A stretch of DNA of 64,000 bases from Thalassospira sp. (GTDB taxonomy: Bacteria; Pseudomonadota; Alphaproteobacteria; Rhodospirillales; Thalassospiraceae). Location: assembly GCF_030690045.1 (NCBI RefSeq), contig NZ_JAUYHK010000011.1, forward strand, positions 434,001-498,000, given 5' to 3'. The translations under genes and the position numbers were made by a program. Below, piece after piece: positions 1-9,490 of this stretch. Within the stretch, counting starts at the first letter, position 1. Every line of letters starts with the position of its first letter. Below the pieces are notes generated by a model. That model saw only the letters and a program-made list of their open reading frames with translations. It was not told where the DNA came from and ran no database searches.

Positions 1-443
1 GGCCCGATGACGGGCACATCGGCCATCGCCTCCGCCCCCGGAAAGGTGATCGGCTGAAACCGGGAACCGCGATCAAGGGCCGGGGTTTTCCCGCCCTGCG
101 CAAACAGCGCAATCCCGACCAGTGCCGTCAGGCCCGACATCAGAATATTGATTGCCATGCCCGATACCACCTGATTGCCCTTATGGGTGATGCAGGCAAA
201 CCCGTGCAGCAACGACAGCAAAATGGTCGCGGCAATCGCCGCCAGCAATCCAAACCACGGATTCCCCAGATAATAGGCCACCGACGCCGCCGCAAACGCC
301 CCGCCCAGCATCATGCCTTCAAGGGCCAGATTGATGGTGCCGGACCGTTCGGAAAACATCCCGGCCAATGCGGCCAGAACCAGCGGGGTCGATGTGCGCA
401 AGGTCGCATCAAGGATCAGGATGACCAGATTGAATGTTTCCAT
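1..443 (-). CDS. BMP-type ABC transporter permease (second subunit), 5' part only
   Basis: About 147 N-terminal residues are visible; the gene runs off the left edge of the window. It encodes an inner-membrane permease of the branched-chain/ribose (BPD_transp_2) type. The segment SERSGTINLALEGMML near residue 30 is typical of the second permease of nucleoside-type importers that use a BMP-family binding protein. Hydrophobic helices alternate with short loops throughout. The ATG shares one base with the stop codon of the upstream permease gene (TGATG), so the two are translationally coupled in the operon binding protein, ATPase, permease 1, permease 2. Nucleoside specificity is inferred from the family and from the 5'-nucleotidase next door. 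Confidence 0.88.
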   Translation of the reverse strand, partial: METFNLVILILDATLRTSTPLVLAALAGMFSERSGTINLALEGMMLGGAFAAASVAYYLGNPWFGLLAAIAATILLSLLHGFACITHKGNQVVSGMAINILMSGLTALVGIALFAQGGKTPALDRGSRFQPITFPGAEAMADVPVIG

Positions 444-1561
444 CACGCGGCCTCCTGCGCCATTTTGCGGGATCGCCATGCGATGTAAATCTGCGTCACA
501 CGCGGACGGAACATATGTTCCATCGCGCCGGTAAACAAAATCACCAACCCCTGAATAACCACCACCATATCATTGGAAATCGTCGGTATTTCAAACGACA
601 ATTCCGCACCGCCCTGATACAGCATGCCAAACAGCAAGGCCGCCAGAAAAATGCCGACCGGATGGTTGCGCCCCATCAGACCAACCGCAATGCCGACAAA
701 ACCATACCCCGCGGTAAAGTCGATCAACAAGCGGTGCTGAACGCCCATGACCTCGTTCAGCGCCATGAAAGCAGCCAATGCGCCGGAAATCAGCATCGCC
801 ATAATCACATAACGGCCCGGATCAATCCCGGCATAGGTCGCAGCATGGGCATTGGCCCCGACGGTGCGAATGGCATAGCCCCAACGGGTGTGCCAGATAA
901 ACAGCCAGACCAGAACACAGCAAATGATCGCATAGACAAAGGACAGGTTCAAAGGGCTGCTGGCCATATCAATCCCGAACGATGCCGCAATATCATGGAT
1001 AAACGGCAACCGCAGATGTTCGGCAATGGTTTCGCTTTCCGGCGTCATCGAACCGGTGGGCCGCAAAATATTGACCAGCACATAAACAATCAGCGACGAG
1101 GCAATGAAATTGAACATGATCGTCGTGATCACAATGTGCGATCCGCGCCGCGCCTGCAAATAGGCCGGAATATAGGCCCACGCCGCCCCGAACGCCGCCG
1201 ATGCCATGATTGCGACAATCAGCATGATCGGGAATGGCAGAAAATCCAGATAAAGGGCCGCCAGAATAACTCCAAGCCCGCCGAAATACGCCTGCCCTTC
1301 GGCCCCGATATTAAACAGGCCGCAATGAAAGGCGACGGCAAAGGCAAGGCCGGTAAAGATAAAATTGGTAGTGTAATACAGGGTATAGCCAATCGCTTCG
1401 TCATAGCCAAAAGCCCCATAAATCAGGATTTCGACCACCTCAAGCGGGCTTTCGCCAATCGCCAGCACCACCAGCCCGGAAATCAGAAACGCCATCGCCA
1501 GATTAAGAATGGGCAGAACCCCTGCATCAATCCAGCGCGGCAATTGAAGACTGGTCGTCAT
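443..1561 (-). CDS. BMP-type ABC transporter permease (first subunit)
   Basis: 372 residues. A polytopic inner-membrane permease of the NupP/YufP type, which pairs with the following permease to form the channel of a nucleoside/purine ABC importer. Hydrophobic segments begin near residue 15 and continue to the C terminus. The stretch FHCGLFNIGAEGQAYFGGLG around residue 80 is the characteristic signature of this subfamily. Its ATG overlaps the stop of the ATPase gene by four bases (ATGA, 1558-1561). The other end overlaps the next permease by one base. The substrate is inferred, not shown. Confidence 0.9.
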   Translation of the reverse strand: MTTSLQLPRWIDAGVLPILNLAMAFLISGLVVLAIGESPLEVVEILIYGAFGYDEAIGYTLYYTTNFIFTGLAFAVAFHCGLFNIGAEGQAYFGGLGVILAALYLDFLPFPIMLIVAIMASAAFGAAWAYIPAYLQARRGSHIVITTIMFNFIASSLIVYVLVNILRPTGSMTPESETIAEHLRLPFIHDIAASFGIDMASSPLNLSFVYAIICCVLVWLFIWHTRWGYAIRTVGANAHAATYAGIDPGRYVIMAMLISGALAAFMALNEVMGVQHRLLIDFTAGYGFVGIAVGLMGRNHPVGIFLAALLFGMLYQGGAELSFEIPTISNDMVVVIQGLVILFTGAMEHMFRPRVTQIYIAWRSRKMAQEAA

Positions 1562-3150
1562 TGTCCTGCCTCCGCATGGGCCTGTTCGGGGGCAACCCCG
1601 GCCATCATCAGGCCCAAAGCCCGCTCATTGGCCATACCCCCGGCAACTTCACCGACAATAACGCCGTCGCACATCACAAGAATACGATCCGAAAGCGACA
1701 TGATTTCATCAAGTTCCACCGATACCAGCAACACGGCCTTGCCTGCATCACGCATCGCAACCAGCCGTTTGTGAATGAATTCAATCGCGCCGATATCCAC
1801 ACCGCGTGTCGGTTGCCCGACCAGCAACAAAGCAGGATCGCGCATGATTTCACGCGCCAGAACCAGTTTTTGCTGGTTCCCGCCCGAAAAATTCGCGGCT
1901 TTCAAATCCGGGTCGGCCGGACGCACATCAAATTCATCCATCAGATGTTGCGTCGTGGTGCGGATTGCCTCCCAGTCCAGTAACAGATTGCGTTGATAGG
2001 CCGGATCATCGTCATACCCCAGAATGGCGGCTTCCTTGGCTGTGAATGCCGTTACCATTCCCATGCGATGACGGTCTTCGGGTACATGGGCAACGCCGCG
2101 CTTGCGCAATTGGGCGGCATCAACACCGTGGCCGGGCGTCACATCCTGACCATTGAGAAAAACCTGTCCTTCGCTAACCACGCGAATACCGGCAAGGGCT
2201 TCCAGCAATTCACTTTGCCCGTTGCCCGACACCCCGGCAATGCCAACGATCTCACCGGCATGGACCAGAAAACTGGCATTTTTGACCCTGCGCACCCCTT
2301 GCGCATTATCAACGCACAAATTCTCAACCGCCAAAACAACATCCGCCGGTTTGGCTGGTCCCTTTTCGATATGCAGCAAAACCTTGCGCCCGACCATCAA
2401 TTCCGACAATTCTTCGGGGCTGGTTTCGACGGTTTTACGATCCGCCACCATCGCGCCCTGACGCATCACCGATACAGTGTCGGTCGCCGCCATGATTTCA
2501 CGCAATTTGTGGGTGATCAGCACCACCGTCTTGCCCTGTTCTTTCAGGGTGCGCAGAATACGGAACAGATGATCCGCTTCCTGCGGGGTCAAAACCCCGG
2601 TCGGTTCATCCAGAATCAGGATTTCCGCCCCACGATACAGGGCCTTGAGGATCTCCACACGCTGTTGCAGGCCAACCGACAGGTCGCCAACAATTGCATC
2701 GGGGTCAATATTCAGGGAATATTCCTGTTCTAGGCGTTTAAGTTCGTGGCGCGCCCGATCCACCCCGTCGCGCAACACGGCCCCGCCCTCGACACCCAGA
2801 ATGACATTTTCCAGAACGCTGAACGGCTCCACCAGCATGAAATGCTGATGCACCATGCCAATACCAACCGCAATGGCGTCTTCCGATCCGCGAATGTTGC
2901 ATAATTTGCCATCGACATGGATGGTTCCGGCATCGGCCTGGTAAAAGCCGTACAGGATACTCATCAAAGTCGATTTACCGGCGCCATTTTCCCCGACAAT
3001 GCCGTGGATGGTTCCCTTTTCAATCCTCAGATCAATTGATTTATTGGCGTGAACCGCACCGAACCGCTTGTCAATTCCCCGCAGTTCAATAGCGGGCGGC
3101 ACGGTACCGGTTTTCCCGGTACCGTGCGCTGTATGTATCGATTCCGACAC
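1558..3150 (-). CDS. ABC transporter ATP-binding protein with two ATPase domains (nucleoside/BMP type)
   Basis: 530 residues with two tandem ABC domains, as in NupO/YufO, XylG and RbsA. The first domain has a normal Walker A (GENGAGKST, near residue 55), a signature (LSVGLQQR) and Walker B (ILILDEPT). The second has a degenerate Walker A (GVSGNGQSE), a clear signature FSGGNQQK and a modified Walker B (LLLVGQPTRG), so only one site is likely to be fully catalytic, which is normal for this family. The start is GTG, preceded by a GGGGA ribosome binding site. It lies 22 bp after the binding-protein gene and overlaps the permease gene by four bases. Confidence 0.93.
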   Translation of the reverse strand: MSESIHTAHGTGKTGTVPPAIELRGIDKRFGAVHANKSIDLRIEKGTIHGIVGENGAGKSTLMSILYGFYQADAGTIHVDGKLCNIRGSEDAIAVGIGMVHQHFMLVEPFSVLENVILGVEGGAVLRDGVDRARHELKRLEQEYSLNIDPDAIVGDLSVGLQQRVEILKALYRGAEILILDEPTGVLTPQEADHLFRILRTLKEQGKTVVLITHKLREIMAATDTVSVMRQGAMVADRKTVETSPEELSELMVGRKVLLHIEKGPAKPADVVLAVENLCVDNAQGVRRVKNASFLVHAGEIVGIAGVSGNGQSELLEALAGIRVVSEGQVFLNGQDVTPGHGVDAAQLRKRGVAHVPEDRHRMGMVTAFTAKEAAILGYDDDPAYQRNLLLDWEAIRTTTQHLMDEFDVRPADPDLKAANFSGGNQQKLVLAREIMRDPALLLVGQPTRGVDIGAIEFIHKRLVAMRDAGKAVLLVSVELDEIMSLSDRILVMCDGVIVGEVAGGMANERALGLMMAGVAPEQAHAEAGQ

Positions 3151-3172
3151 TACAAATCCCCGATCTTCTGCC

Positions 3173-4168
3173 TTACATCGGGCAGGAGCTATCGCTCATG
3201 TAATCATGGACCGAAAGCGTACCGGCAACGATTTCGTCGGTGGCCTTCTTGACGACGGCTTTCATGTCGTCGGTGATCAGCGGCGCGTTGTATTCATCAA
3301 GCGCCCAGTCAACACCGCCTTCGGCCAGACCAAGGATCGTCAGGCCCGATTTCCATTCTTCCTTGGTGGCGGCATCAAAGGCGTCATAGACAGCAACATC
3401 CACCCGTTTCAGCATCGATGTCAGGATTGATCCCGGATGCAGGCCATTCTGGTTGGAATCCACCCCAATGCCCAGTTTCCCGGCATCGGCGGCAGCCTGC
3501 AAGACACCAATGCCGGTGCCACCTGCCGCATGATAAATCACATCGGCCCCACGATCGAATTGCGACTTGGCCAGTTCGCCGCCCTTTACCGGGTCATTCC
3601 ATGCCGAACCGGTGGTGCCGGTCATGTTCTGGAAAACTTCGGCATCGGCACTGGCATATTTTACGCCCTGTACATAACCGCAGGCAAATTTGCGGATCAA
3701 CGGAATGTCCATGCCGCCAACAAAACCAACCTTGTCGGTTTTCGATGCCATTGCCGCCAGAACACCGACCAGAAACGATCCTTCATGTTCCTTGAAGACA
3801 ACCGACTGCACGTTGGGCAGATCCACAACCATGTCAACAATGGTAAAACGGATGTCGGGGAATTCGGTTGCGACTTTTTCAAGTGCGGATGCCTGTGAAA
3901 AACCGATGGCAACAATCGGGTTCATGCCGCGGCGGGCAAAATTCCGCAGGGCCTGTTCGCGCTGGGAATCATTCTGGATTTCAAAGTCGCGATATTCCGT
4001 GCCGGTATCGGTCTTGTATTTTTCGGCACCGGTATAGGCCGCCTGATTGAACGAACGGTCAAATTTGCCGCCAAGGTCATAAACGACGGCTGGCTGAATT
4101 TCCGCAGCCGATGCAACGCCTGCATAACAGGCAGCTGCCGCGACCATCGTGGTCAGAATCTTTTTCAT
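3173..4168 (-). CDS. BMP family periplasmic substrate-binding protein
   Basis: 331 residues. The N terminus MKKILTTMVAAAACYAGVASA is a classical Sec signal peptide, probably cleaved before AEIQP. The mature part begins AVVYDLGGKFDRSFNQAAY, the hallmark of the Bmp/Med/PnrA family of periplasmic nucleoside-binding proteins. It captures the ligand for the two-permease ABC importer encoded downstream. The start is supported by AAGGG about 8 bases upstream of ATG. This is the first gene of the minus-strand operon and is divergent from the 5'-nucleotidase gene. A purine or pyrimidine nucleoside ligand is likely from family and context; the exact ligand cannot be read here. Confidence 0.92.
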   Translation of the reverse strand: MKKILTTMVAAAACYAGVASAAEIQPAVVYDLGGKFDRSFNQAAYTGAEKYKTDTGTEYRDFEIQNDSQREQALRNFARRGMNPIVAIGFSQASALEKVATEFPDIRFTIVDMVVDLPNVQSVVFKEHEGSFLVGVLAAMASKTDKVGFVGGMDIPLIRKFACGYVQGVKYASADAEVFQNMTGTTGSAWNDPVKGGELAKSQFDRGADVIYHAAGGTGIGVLQAAADAGKLGIGVDSNQNGLHPGSILTSMLKRVDVAVYDAFDAATKEEWKSGLTILGLAEGGVDWALDEYNAPLITDDMKAVVKKATDEIVAGTLSVHDYMSDSSCPM

Positions 4169-4716
4169 TCCGAAGCCCTTCTGTTGCTTGAGTCTCTTTT
4201 ATATTCCGATGGCCCCCTGTGACCTTCGGAACTCCCTTTGTTTATCTTCTGCTCTCTTCGTTCCGCGCTGCGGTTTTCATTCTGGTGGCGGTCCGCCTGC
4301 CGCGCGCTTCTGTCGGGAACCGGCTATGGTAACTACAAAATACAGGGGTCTGTAAATAGGCCAGCACAGGAACCGCAGACAAAACCTGTCCATATGGTCA
4401 GTATCGCCTTTCCGCCAGACTGTGCTGCAATGGTATAATCCGTGATTTCCCTGAGATTACAACACATCCCGTTTCAGGAACCAGCCGACACAAACCTGTC
4501 ACAAAATATGTCCGCTTTCTGCTTTGGCATGCTCTAACCCTCATGAAACCGACAATCCTGCCGCAATGCAGAATCCGATTCCCTGTATCTTGCGTAGCAA
4601 AACCGCTAAAAACGCACTTTTCACGCGACGGCAATCACAGACCGATACCGAAATGCAAATTTTGGTGCTAGGATTTTTTCGTTTCCGGGAATTGACCGAC
4701 AATTTGGAGCAGACAG
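4169..4716. promoter_or_regulatory. Divergent promoter region of the nucleoside importer and 5'-nucleotidase
   Basis: 548 bp without a convincing gene. It must hold the promoters of both divergent units. A TATAAA hexamer on the minus strand near 4197-4202 could be the -10 of the importer operon. The 9-mer AAACCTGTC occurs twice (4382-4390 and 4492-4500) and resembles half of a Pho box, but neither copy has a properly spaced partner, so phosphate control is only a possibility. Confidence 0.4.
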
Positions 4717-6312
4717 ATGAAACGGATTTCCATCGGGCTTGCAACGGCCTGTACCGTCATGGCACTTGGCGCGGGCACAGCCCTTGCCGATTACGATTTG
4801 CGTATTTTACATACCAACGACGTTCATGACCGTGTTGAATCGGTCACCAAATACAATAACAGTTGTGATGCTGCGGGCGAAGCAGAGGGCAAATGCTTTG
4901 GCGGTTATGCCCGTCTTGCAACTGCCATTCGCGATGCCCGCGCCGAGGGCGGCAATGTTCTTGTTCTGGATGGCGGCGATCAGTTTCAGGGATCGCTTTA
5001 TTATTCGACCTATAAGGGGGCGCTGACCGCCGAATTGATGGATATGGCCGGTTATGATGCAATGACCATCGGCAACCATGAATTCGATGATGGCCCCGAA
5101 GTTCTGGCAAGTTTTATCAAAAACAGCAAAATTCCCATCCTGTCGGCCAATATCGATGCCGAGGCCGCATCCGGCCTTAAAGATTTGATCAAACCCCATG
5201 CTGTTTTTGAAGTCGGTGGCGAAAAAATCGGCCTGATCGGTATCACAACCGAAGAAACCCCCGACATTTCCAGTCCCGGTGAACATGTCCATATCGGTGA
5301 TTCCGAAATGGCATTGCGATATTCGGTTGCAAGTCTGCGTCTTGCCGGGGTGAACAAAATCATCGTCATGAGCCATTCAGGATCGTATCGGGATTTTGAA
5401 CTGGCCGAAGCGGTTAGTGGCATCGACGTTATTGTCGGCGGCCATGACAACCAGTTGTTTTCCAATACCATCGAAAACGCGACATACCCCTATCCGGAAG
5501 TCCGCATTGCCCCGGATGGTAACCCGGTTCTGGTCGTTCAGGCCTATGCCTACAGCCGGTATCTGGGCGAATTGAAAGTCACCTTTGACGATGCCGGTGT
5601 TGCCAAGGCATGGGACGGTGAACCCATCGCCCTTGATGCCAGCATCAAACCGGCCGAAGACGTTCTGGCAAAGATTGCCGAAGCCAGTGGCATGGTCGAT
5701 TCAATCCGCACGGTTGAAGTCGGCAGCTTTACCAGCGTTGCCGATGGTGCGAGTGAAAGCTGCCGGGCGATGGAATGTTCGATGGGCTCGCTGATTGCCG
5801 ATGCCATGCTGTGGAAAGCCGGTGAAGGATATCAGATCGCCATCCAGAATGGCGGCGGCATCCGCGCCAGCATTGATGAAGGCGCGGTAACAATGGGCGA
5901 AGTCCTGACCGTATTGCCCTTCCAGAATGCCGTGGCAACCTTCAAACTTTCCGGTGCCGATGTGATTGCGTCGCTGGAACATGGCGTGTCGCTGGTTCAT
6001 GAAGGCAAGGGACAGTTTCCGCAGGTTGCCGGGATCAAGTTTGATCTTGACCTTGCCGCCCCCGTCGGATCGCGCATTTCCAATGTCATGGTGATGGAAG
6101 GTGGCAATTATGCCCCCATCGATCCGGCCAAAATGTATGGCGTTGTGTCGAACGATTTCATGCGCAAGGGTGGCGATGGCTATGCCCTGTTCCGCGACAA
6201 GGCAACCGATGTCTATGATTTCGGCCCCAATCTTGAACAGGCCGTGGCGGAATATATCGGTCTGAATTCCCCGATCACCCCGGCCACCGATGGCCGCATT
6301 GCGATGAAATAA
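4717..6312 (+). CDS. Secreted UshA-type 5'-nucleotidase / UDP-sugar hydrolase
   Basis: 531 residues, the normal length for the UshA family. A Sec signal peptide (cleavage after GTALA, about residue 24) sends it to the periplasm. The metallophosphatase domain shows the metal-binding motifs in order: LHTNDVHD, LDGGDQFQG, GNHEFDDG, MSHSG and GGHDN. The C-terminal 5'-nucleotidase domain carries QNGGGIRASI and GGDGYALF, which bind the nucleoside base and close over the active site. It removes phosphate from extracellular nucleotides, giving nucleosides that the divergent BMP-type importer could take up. GGAG eight bases upstream supports the ATG. A strong terminator follows the gene. Confidence 0.93.
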   Translation: MKRISIGLATACTVMALGAGTALADYDLRILHTNDVHDRVESVTKYNNSCDAAGEAEGKCFGGYARLATAIRDARAEGGNVLVLDGGDQFQGSLYYSTYKGALTAELMDMAGYDAMTIGNHEFDDGPEVLASFIKNSKIPILSANIDAEAASGLKDLIKPHAVFEVGGEKIGLIGITTEETPDISSPGEHVHIGDSEMALRYSVASLRLAGVNKIIVMSHSGSYRDFELAEAVSGIDVIVGGHDNQLFSNTIENATYPYPEVRIAPDGNPVLVVQAYAYSRYLGELKVTFDDAGVAKAWDGEPIALDASIKPAEDVLAKIAEASGMVDSIRTVEVGSFTSVADGASESCRAMECSMGSLIADAMLWKAGEGYQIAIQNGGGIRASIDEGAVTMGEVLTVLPFQNAVATFKLSGADVIASLEHGVSLVHEGKGQFPQVAGIKFDLDLAAPVGSRISNVMVMEGGNYAPIDPAKMYGVVSNDFMRKGGDGYALFRDKATDVYDFGPNLEQAVAEYIGLNSPITPATDGRIAMK

Positions 6313-6336
6313 CCGGTTTCATTGCCTGACAATCGG

Positions 6337-6374
6337 ACAGGGCGGCATCTGGTGATGCCGCCCTGTTCTGTTTT
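6337..6374 (+). terminator. Rho-independent terminator after the 5'-nucleotidase gene
   Basis: A 13-bp perfect stem (6337-6349 pairing with 6354-6366, sequence ACAGGGCGGCATC on the left) with a TGGT loop, followed by TCTGTTTT. It separates the nucleotidase from the kinase gene, which therefore needs its own promoter or read-through. Confidence 0.85.
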
Positions 6375-6439
6375 GCTTGCCTGATTTGACGGGTCGGGCT
6401 TATGACTGGCAGCATGTTGATTCACGCGAAAGCATATCC

Positions 6440-7387
6440 ATGACCCTTTCGACCCGCATTCTGTGCCTTGGCGCCGCCCATTTTGACCGCACCTTGCAAT
6501 GCACGGAACGATTTGTACCCGCCGCCTCCAACCCGGTCCGGACCCTGCATCGCAAACCCGGTGGGGTTTCGCGCAATATCGCGGTGCATTTGCGGCTTTT
6601 GGGGTGCCATGTCGGCATGATCAGTGCGGTTGGCGATGACGGGGATGGCGACCAGATTTTGCAATCCCTGACGGAAATCGGTATCGACACCCGCCAGATC
6701 AGCAAGATCTCCCAGGGCCACACGGCGGGGTATAGCGCCATTCTCGATCAGGATGGTGAACTCGCCCTTGGCCTGATGGATGCCGAAATTTACGAAACCC
6801 TGACGCCGGAATTTCTGGCCGGGAAACGGGCCGGGATGCGCAATTGGGGCTGGTGGCTGACCGATGCCAACCTGCCACCGGAATCGCTGGCGTGGCTGGC
6901 ACAGGAAAAGGGCGATATTCCGCTATGTGCGGCCACCGTCTCGCCGTCCAAGGCCGTGCGCTGGAAACCCCTGATCGGCCAGATCGATCTTTTGATCGCC
7001 AACCGGATCGAAACCGAAATCCTGACCGGTCAGGCTGTCAACACCCCTTCTGACGCCAGACAGGCCATTGAAAAACTGCGCACCAACGGAACAGGTAAGG
7101 TCATTGTCACATTGGGTGCGCAGGGCATTGTGGCCGGGGATGGCGACGGCATTTTCTTTTGGCCGCCCCTGCCAACCAAGGTGCGCGATGTCAATGGTGC
7201 CGGGGATGCGTTTTTTGCTGGTTTCATGGCGGCCTTTACCAACCCGCAAAACGGCTTTGACGCCGCCGTGGCACAGGGCCTTGCCCTTGCCAGCCTGACC
7301 GCAGAAACCGAAGGCACAACGGTGTGGAATCTGGATGTCAAACAGGTTCAAAACCGCGCATCAAATGCCGTTAAAACAACAATATAA
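6440..7387 (+). CDS. PfkB-family kinase, pseudouridine kinase-like
   Basis: 315 residues from the ATG at 6440; an in-frame TTG upstream at 6377 sits directly after the terminator and is unlikely. The protein begins with ILCLGAAHFDRTLQ, followed by RKPGGVSRNIAVHLRLLG (sugar-binding GGxxxN motif) and, near the C terminus, DVNGAGDAFFAGF, the PfkB anion hole with the catalytic Asp. The spacing and the NPVRTLHRKPGGVSRNIA segment look more like pseudouridine kinase (PsuK) than ribokinase. Position beside a nucleotidase and a nucleoside importer supports a nucleoside substrate. Specificity is inferred; no psuG partner is seen in the window. Confidence 0.82.
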   Translation: MTLSTRILCLGAAHFDRTLQCTERFVPAASNPVRTLHRKPGGVSRNIAVHLRLLGCHVGMISAVGDDGDGDQILQSLTEIGIDTRQISKISQGHTAGYSAILDQDGELALGLMDAEIYETLTPEFLAGKRAGMRNWGWWLTDANLPPESLAWLAQEKGDIPLCAATVSPSKAVRWKPLIGQIDLLIANRIETEILTGQAVNTPSDARQAIEKLRTNGTGKVIVTLGAQGIVAGDGDGIFFWPPLPTKVRDVNGAGDAFFAGFMAAFTNPQNGFDAAVAQGLALASLTAETEGTTVWNLDVKQVQNRASNAVKTTI

Positions 7388-7401
7388 TCGTCTGTTTTAA
7401 C
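7370..7401. terminator. Possible bidirectional terminator between convergent genes
   Basis: GTTAAAACA (7370-7378) is complementary to TGTTTTAAC (7393-7401), giving a 9-bp AT-rich stem with a 14-base loop. It straddles the 9-bp gap between two convergent genes. The stem is weak in GC, so the call is tentative. Confidence 0.35.
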
Positions 7402-8266
7402 GTTGTGAAACATATGGCCGCACCGACCGTTCCAGCCAGTTTTTCAGTTCGGTCAGGCGGCGTGCCGGGATCAAAACATCGTCATCAATGCCATACCGCC
7501 ATGCCAGATCCTTGCGCGCCGGATTGCGGTGCAATTCGGCCCAATCGGCGGCCATGGTTTCAAGGGCCGCCGTGTCGGCAAACAGCCCGGCTGAAACCAG
7601 CCGGTCGCCATAGCGCCGGAAAATCGCCGCCAGTTCCGCCAGCGTATATTCCGGATGATATTGCACCCCCCAGAACCGGTAATGGTCGTTTTCCATCACA
7701 AAGGCCTGAATGTGACTGTGATCGTTTCCGGCCAGAATAACCGCACCGGGCGGCGCAATCGATACTTCGTCCATATGGACCGTCAGGGCCGAATAATTCG
7801 CCGGTTTTCCGGCAAATAACGGATGCGATACCCCGGCCCGGTTCAGGCGGATATGCCGCCCGATCCCGATTTCCCGGCCTTTCGGACACATGCGCACCTC
7901 GCCGCCAAAGGCCTTGGCGACAATCTGCATGCCCCAGCAACTGCCAAAAACCGGCACACCGGATTCAACCGTGGCACGGGCCAATGGAATTTGCGCCTGT
8001 ACGGCCGGTTCATCGGCATAAGCATTCAGGGCCGATCCGGTCCAGGCAATGCCGTCAAAATCGGTGAATTGCATGCCCGCAGGCAGGCAATCCGGCCCGT
8101 CATCGGCGGGCCGGATAATGGTGGCGACAATCCCGGGATCAAGATGATGCAAGGTGGCAAGATACCCCTCGCCCGAAGCCGTCCCGCCCAATGAGCGGTT
8201 CAATTCATTCACTTCGCGGCGATTGCCATCAACGATCAGGATGTTCAATGATGCACTCATAGTCAT
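7397..8266 (-). CDS. Class I glutamine amidotransferase-like hydrolase (candidate gamma-glutamyl amide hydrolase)
   Basis: 289 residues, a single GATase-1 domain like the amidotransferase half of GMP synthase. The catalytic triad is visible: nucleophile Cys in FGSCWGMQ and the His/Glu pair in VQYHPEY. No synthetase domain is attached, so it probably works as a free hydrolase of gamma-glutamyl amides. It is the last gene of a minus-strand operon with a glutamine-synthetase-like ligase, an aldehyde dehydrogenase and an iron alcohol dehydrogenase; that context suggests it removes the glutamyl group at the end of a gamma-glutamylation pathway. The ATG at 8266 has AAGG just upstream; a second ATG six bases in is possible. 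Confidence 0.82.
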   Translation of the reverse strand: MTMSASLNILIVDGNRREVNELNRSLGGTASGEGYLATLHHLDPGIVATIIRPADDGPDCLPAGMQFTDFDGIAWTGSALNAYADEPAVQAQIPLARATVESGVPVFGSCWGMQIVAKAFGGEVRMCPKGREIGIGRHIRLNRAGVSHPLFAGKPANYSALTVHMDEVSIAPPGAVILAGNDHSHIQAFVMENDHYRFWGVQYHPEYTLAELAAIFRRYGDRLVSAGLFADTAALETMAADWAELHRNPARKDLAWRYGIDDDVLIPARRLTELKNWLERSVRPYVSQR

Positions 8267-8289
8267 AACCTTGATCCCGGTGAATCCTG

Positions 8290-9459
8290 TCAGCCCAGTT
8301 CGCCCGCATAAGCACGGCGGAAAATCGCCTCGTAATCGGCAATCGAAAGATCAACCGGATTACCGCCATCCGACGGATCGGCCTTGGCCTTTTTGGCAAC
8401 TTCCGCCGCCCGGCCAAGGTCAACCCCGATATCGGCCAGCGTATTGACAATGCCCAGACGGGTCCGGAATCCCAGAACCCAGTCAAACACACTTTCAAAT
8501 CCGGGGGCCGCAATATTCAGAACACGACCCAGAATTTCCATGCGGTCTTCAATCGCCTTGCGATTGGCGCGCATCACATAGGGCAACAACACCGCATTGG
8601 TCAGGCCATGATGGGTATCAAACAGCGCCCCGATCGGATGCGCCAGCGCATGCACCCCGCCAAGACCTTTCTGAAACGCCGTCGCCCCCATCGAGGCCGC
8701 CGCCAACATATCGGCACGGGCCTCGATATCCGATCCATTGTCATAGGCCCGCGGCAAGGCATCAGCGATCAGGCGCATGCCTTCCAGTGCCACCCCGTCG
8801 GCCATCGGATGATAACCGGGTGCACAGAAAGCCTCGAAACAATGCACAAAGGCATCAACCCCGGTTGCCGCCGTGATGTGGGCAGGCAGGCCAACGGTCA
8901 GTTCCGGGTCGGAAATCACAATGCCGGGCAACATTTTCGGATGGAAAATGATTTTCTTTTCGTGGGTTTCCTCGTTGGTGATCACGCTCGCACGGCCAAC
9001 TTCGGACCCCGTGCCCGACGTGGTCGGCACGGCAACAATCGGGGCAACCCCCTTGGGATCGACGCGGGTCCAGTTATCGCCGACATCTTCAAAATCCCAC
9101 ATCGGGCGGGTTTGCCCGGCCATCAGGGCAACGGCCTTGGCCGCATCAAGGCCCGATCCGCCGCCAAAGGCAATCACACCGTCATGACCACCCGTGCGAT
9201 ACGCCGCCAGACCGTCATCAACATTCTTGCCAACCGGATTGCCCTTGACCCCGGCAAACAAACCGGTCGGCAGGCCTGCGGCCGCGTTGGCGGCAATGGC
9301 GTTTGTGACCATCGCAAGGTCTTTCAGGCCTTCATCGGTAATCAAAAGCGGTTTTGTCATGCCCAGCGCCTTGCAGGCATCGGCCAGTTCGGAAATGCGC
9401 CCCGGACCAAAACGCACGGCGGTCGGATAGTTCCAGTTTCCGGAAATCTTCTTGGTCAT
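8290..9459 (-). CDS. Iron-containing alcohol dehydrogenase
   Basis: 389 residues, group III (Fe-ADH) family. The NAD-binding motif GGGSGLDAAK is near residue 95, followed by the family signature VPTTSGTGSE. The metal ligands are the Asp and His of ATGVDAFVHCFEAF and the two His in HALAHPIGALFDTHHG. Three ATG codons lie close together; the one at 9459 is nine bases from AAAGG and is preferred (9468 gives three more residues). The neighbouring ALDH and GS-like ligase suggest that it oxidises the hydroxyl of a gamma-glutamylated amino alcohol to the aldehyde. The gap to the amidotransferase gene is 23 bp. Confidence 0.9.
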   Translation of the reverse strand: MTKKISGNWNYPTAVRFGPGRISELADACKALGMTKPLLITDEGLKDLAMVTNAIAANAAAGLPTGLFAGVKGNPVGKNVDDGLAAYRTGGHDGVIAFGGGSGLDAAKAVALMAGQTRPMWDFEDVGDNWTRVDPKGVAPIVAVPTTSGTGSEVGRASVITNEETHEKKIIFHPKMLPGIVISDPELTVGLPAHITAATGVDAFVHCFEAFCAPGYHPMADGVALEGMRLIADALPRAYDNGSDIEARADMLAAASMGATAFQKGLGGVHALAHPIGALFDTHHGLTNAVLLPYVMRANRKAIEDRMEILGRVLNIAAPGFESVFDWVLGFRTRLGIVNTLADIGVDLGRAAEVAKKAKADPSDGGNPVDLSIADYEAIFRRAYAGELG

Positions 9460-9490
9460 CTTCATCATCCTTTGCGCACATCGCGCGTTA

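Noticed and set aside
434-1774. A 446-residue reading frame antisense to the ABC permease genes
   Set aside because: It is opposite to clearly coding DNA, has a low-complexity composition rich in His, Gln and Arg and no homology to known proteins; a shadow of the real genes.
4382-4500. Two AAACCTGTC 9-mers as Pho boxes before the 5'-nucleotidase
   Set aside because: Neither has a second half-site at the required 11-base spacing. Retained only as a remark in the promoter entry.
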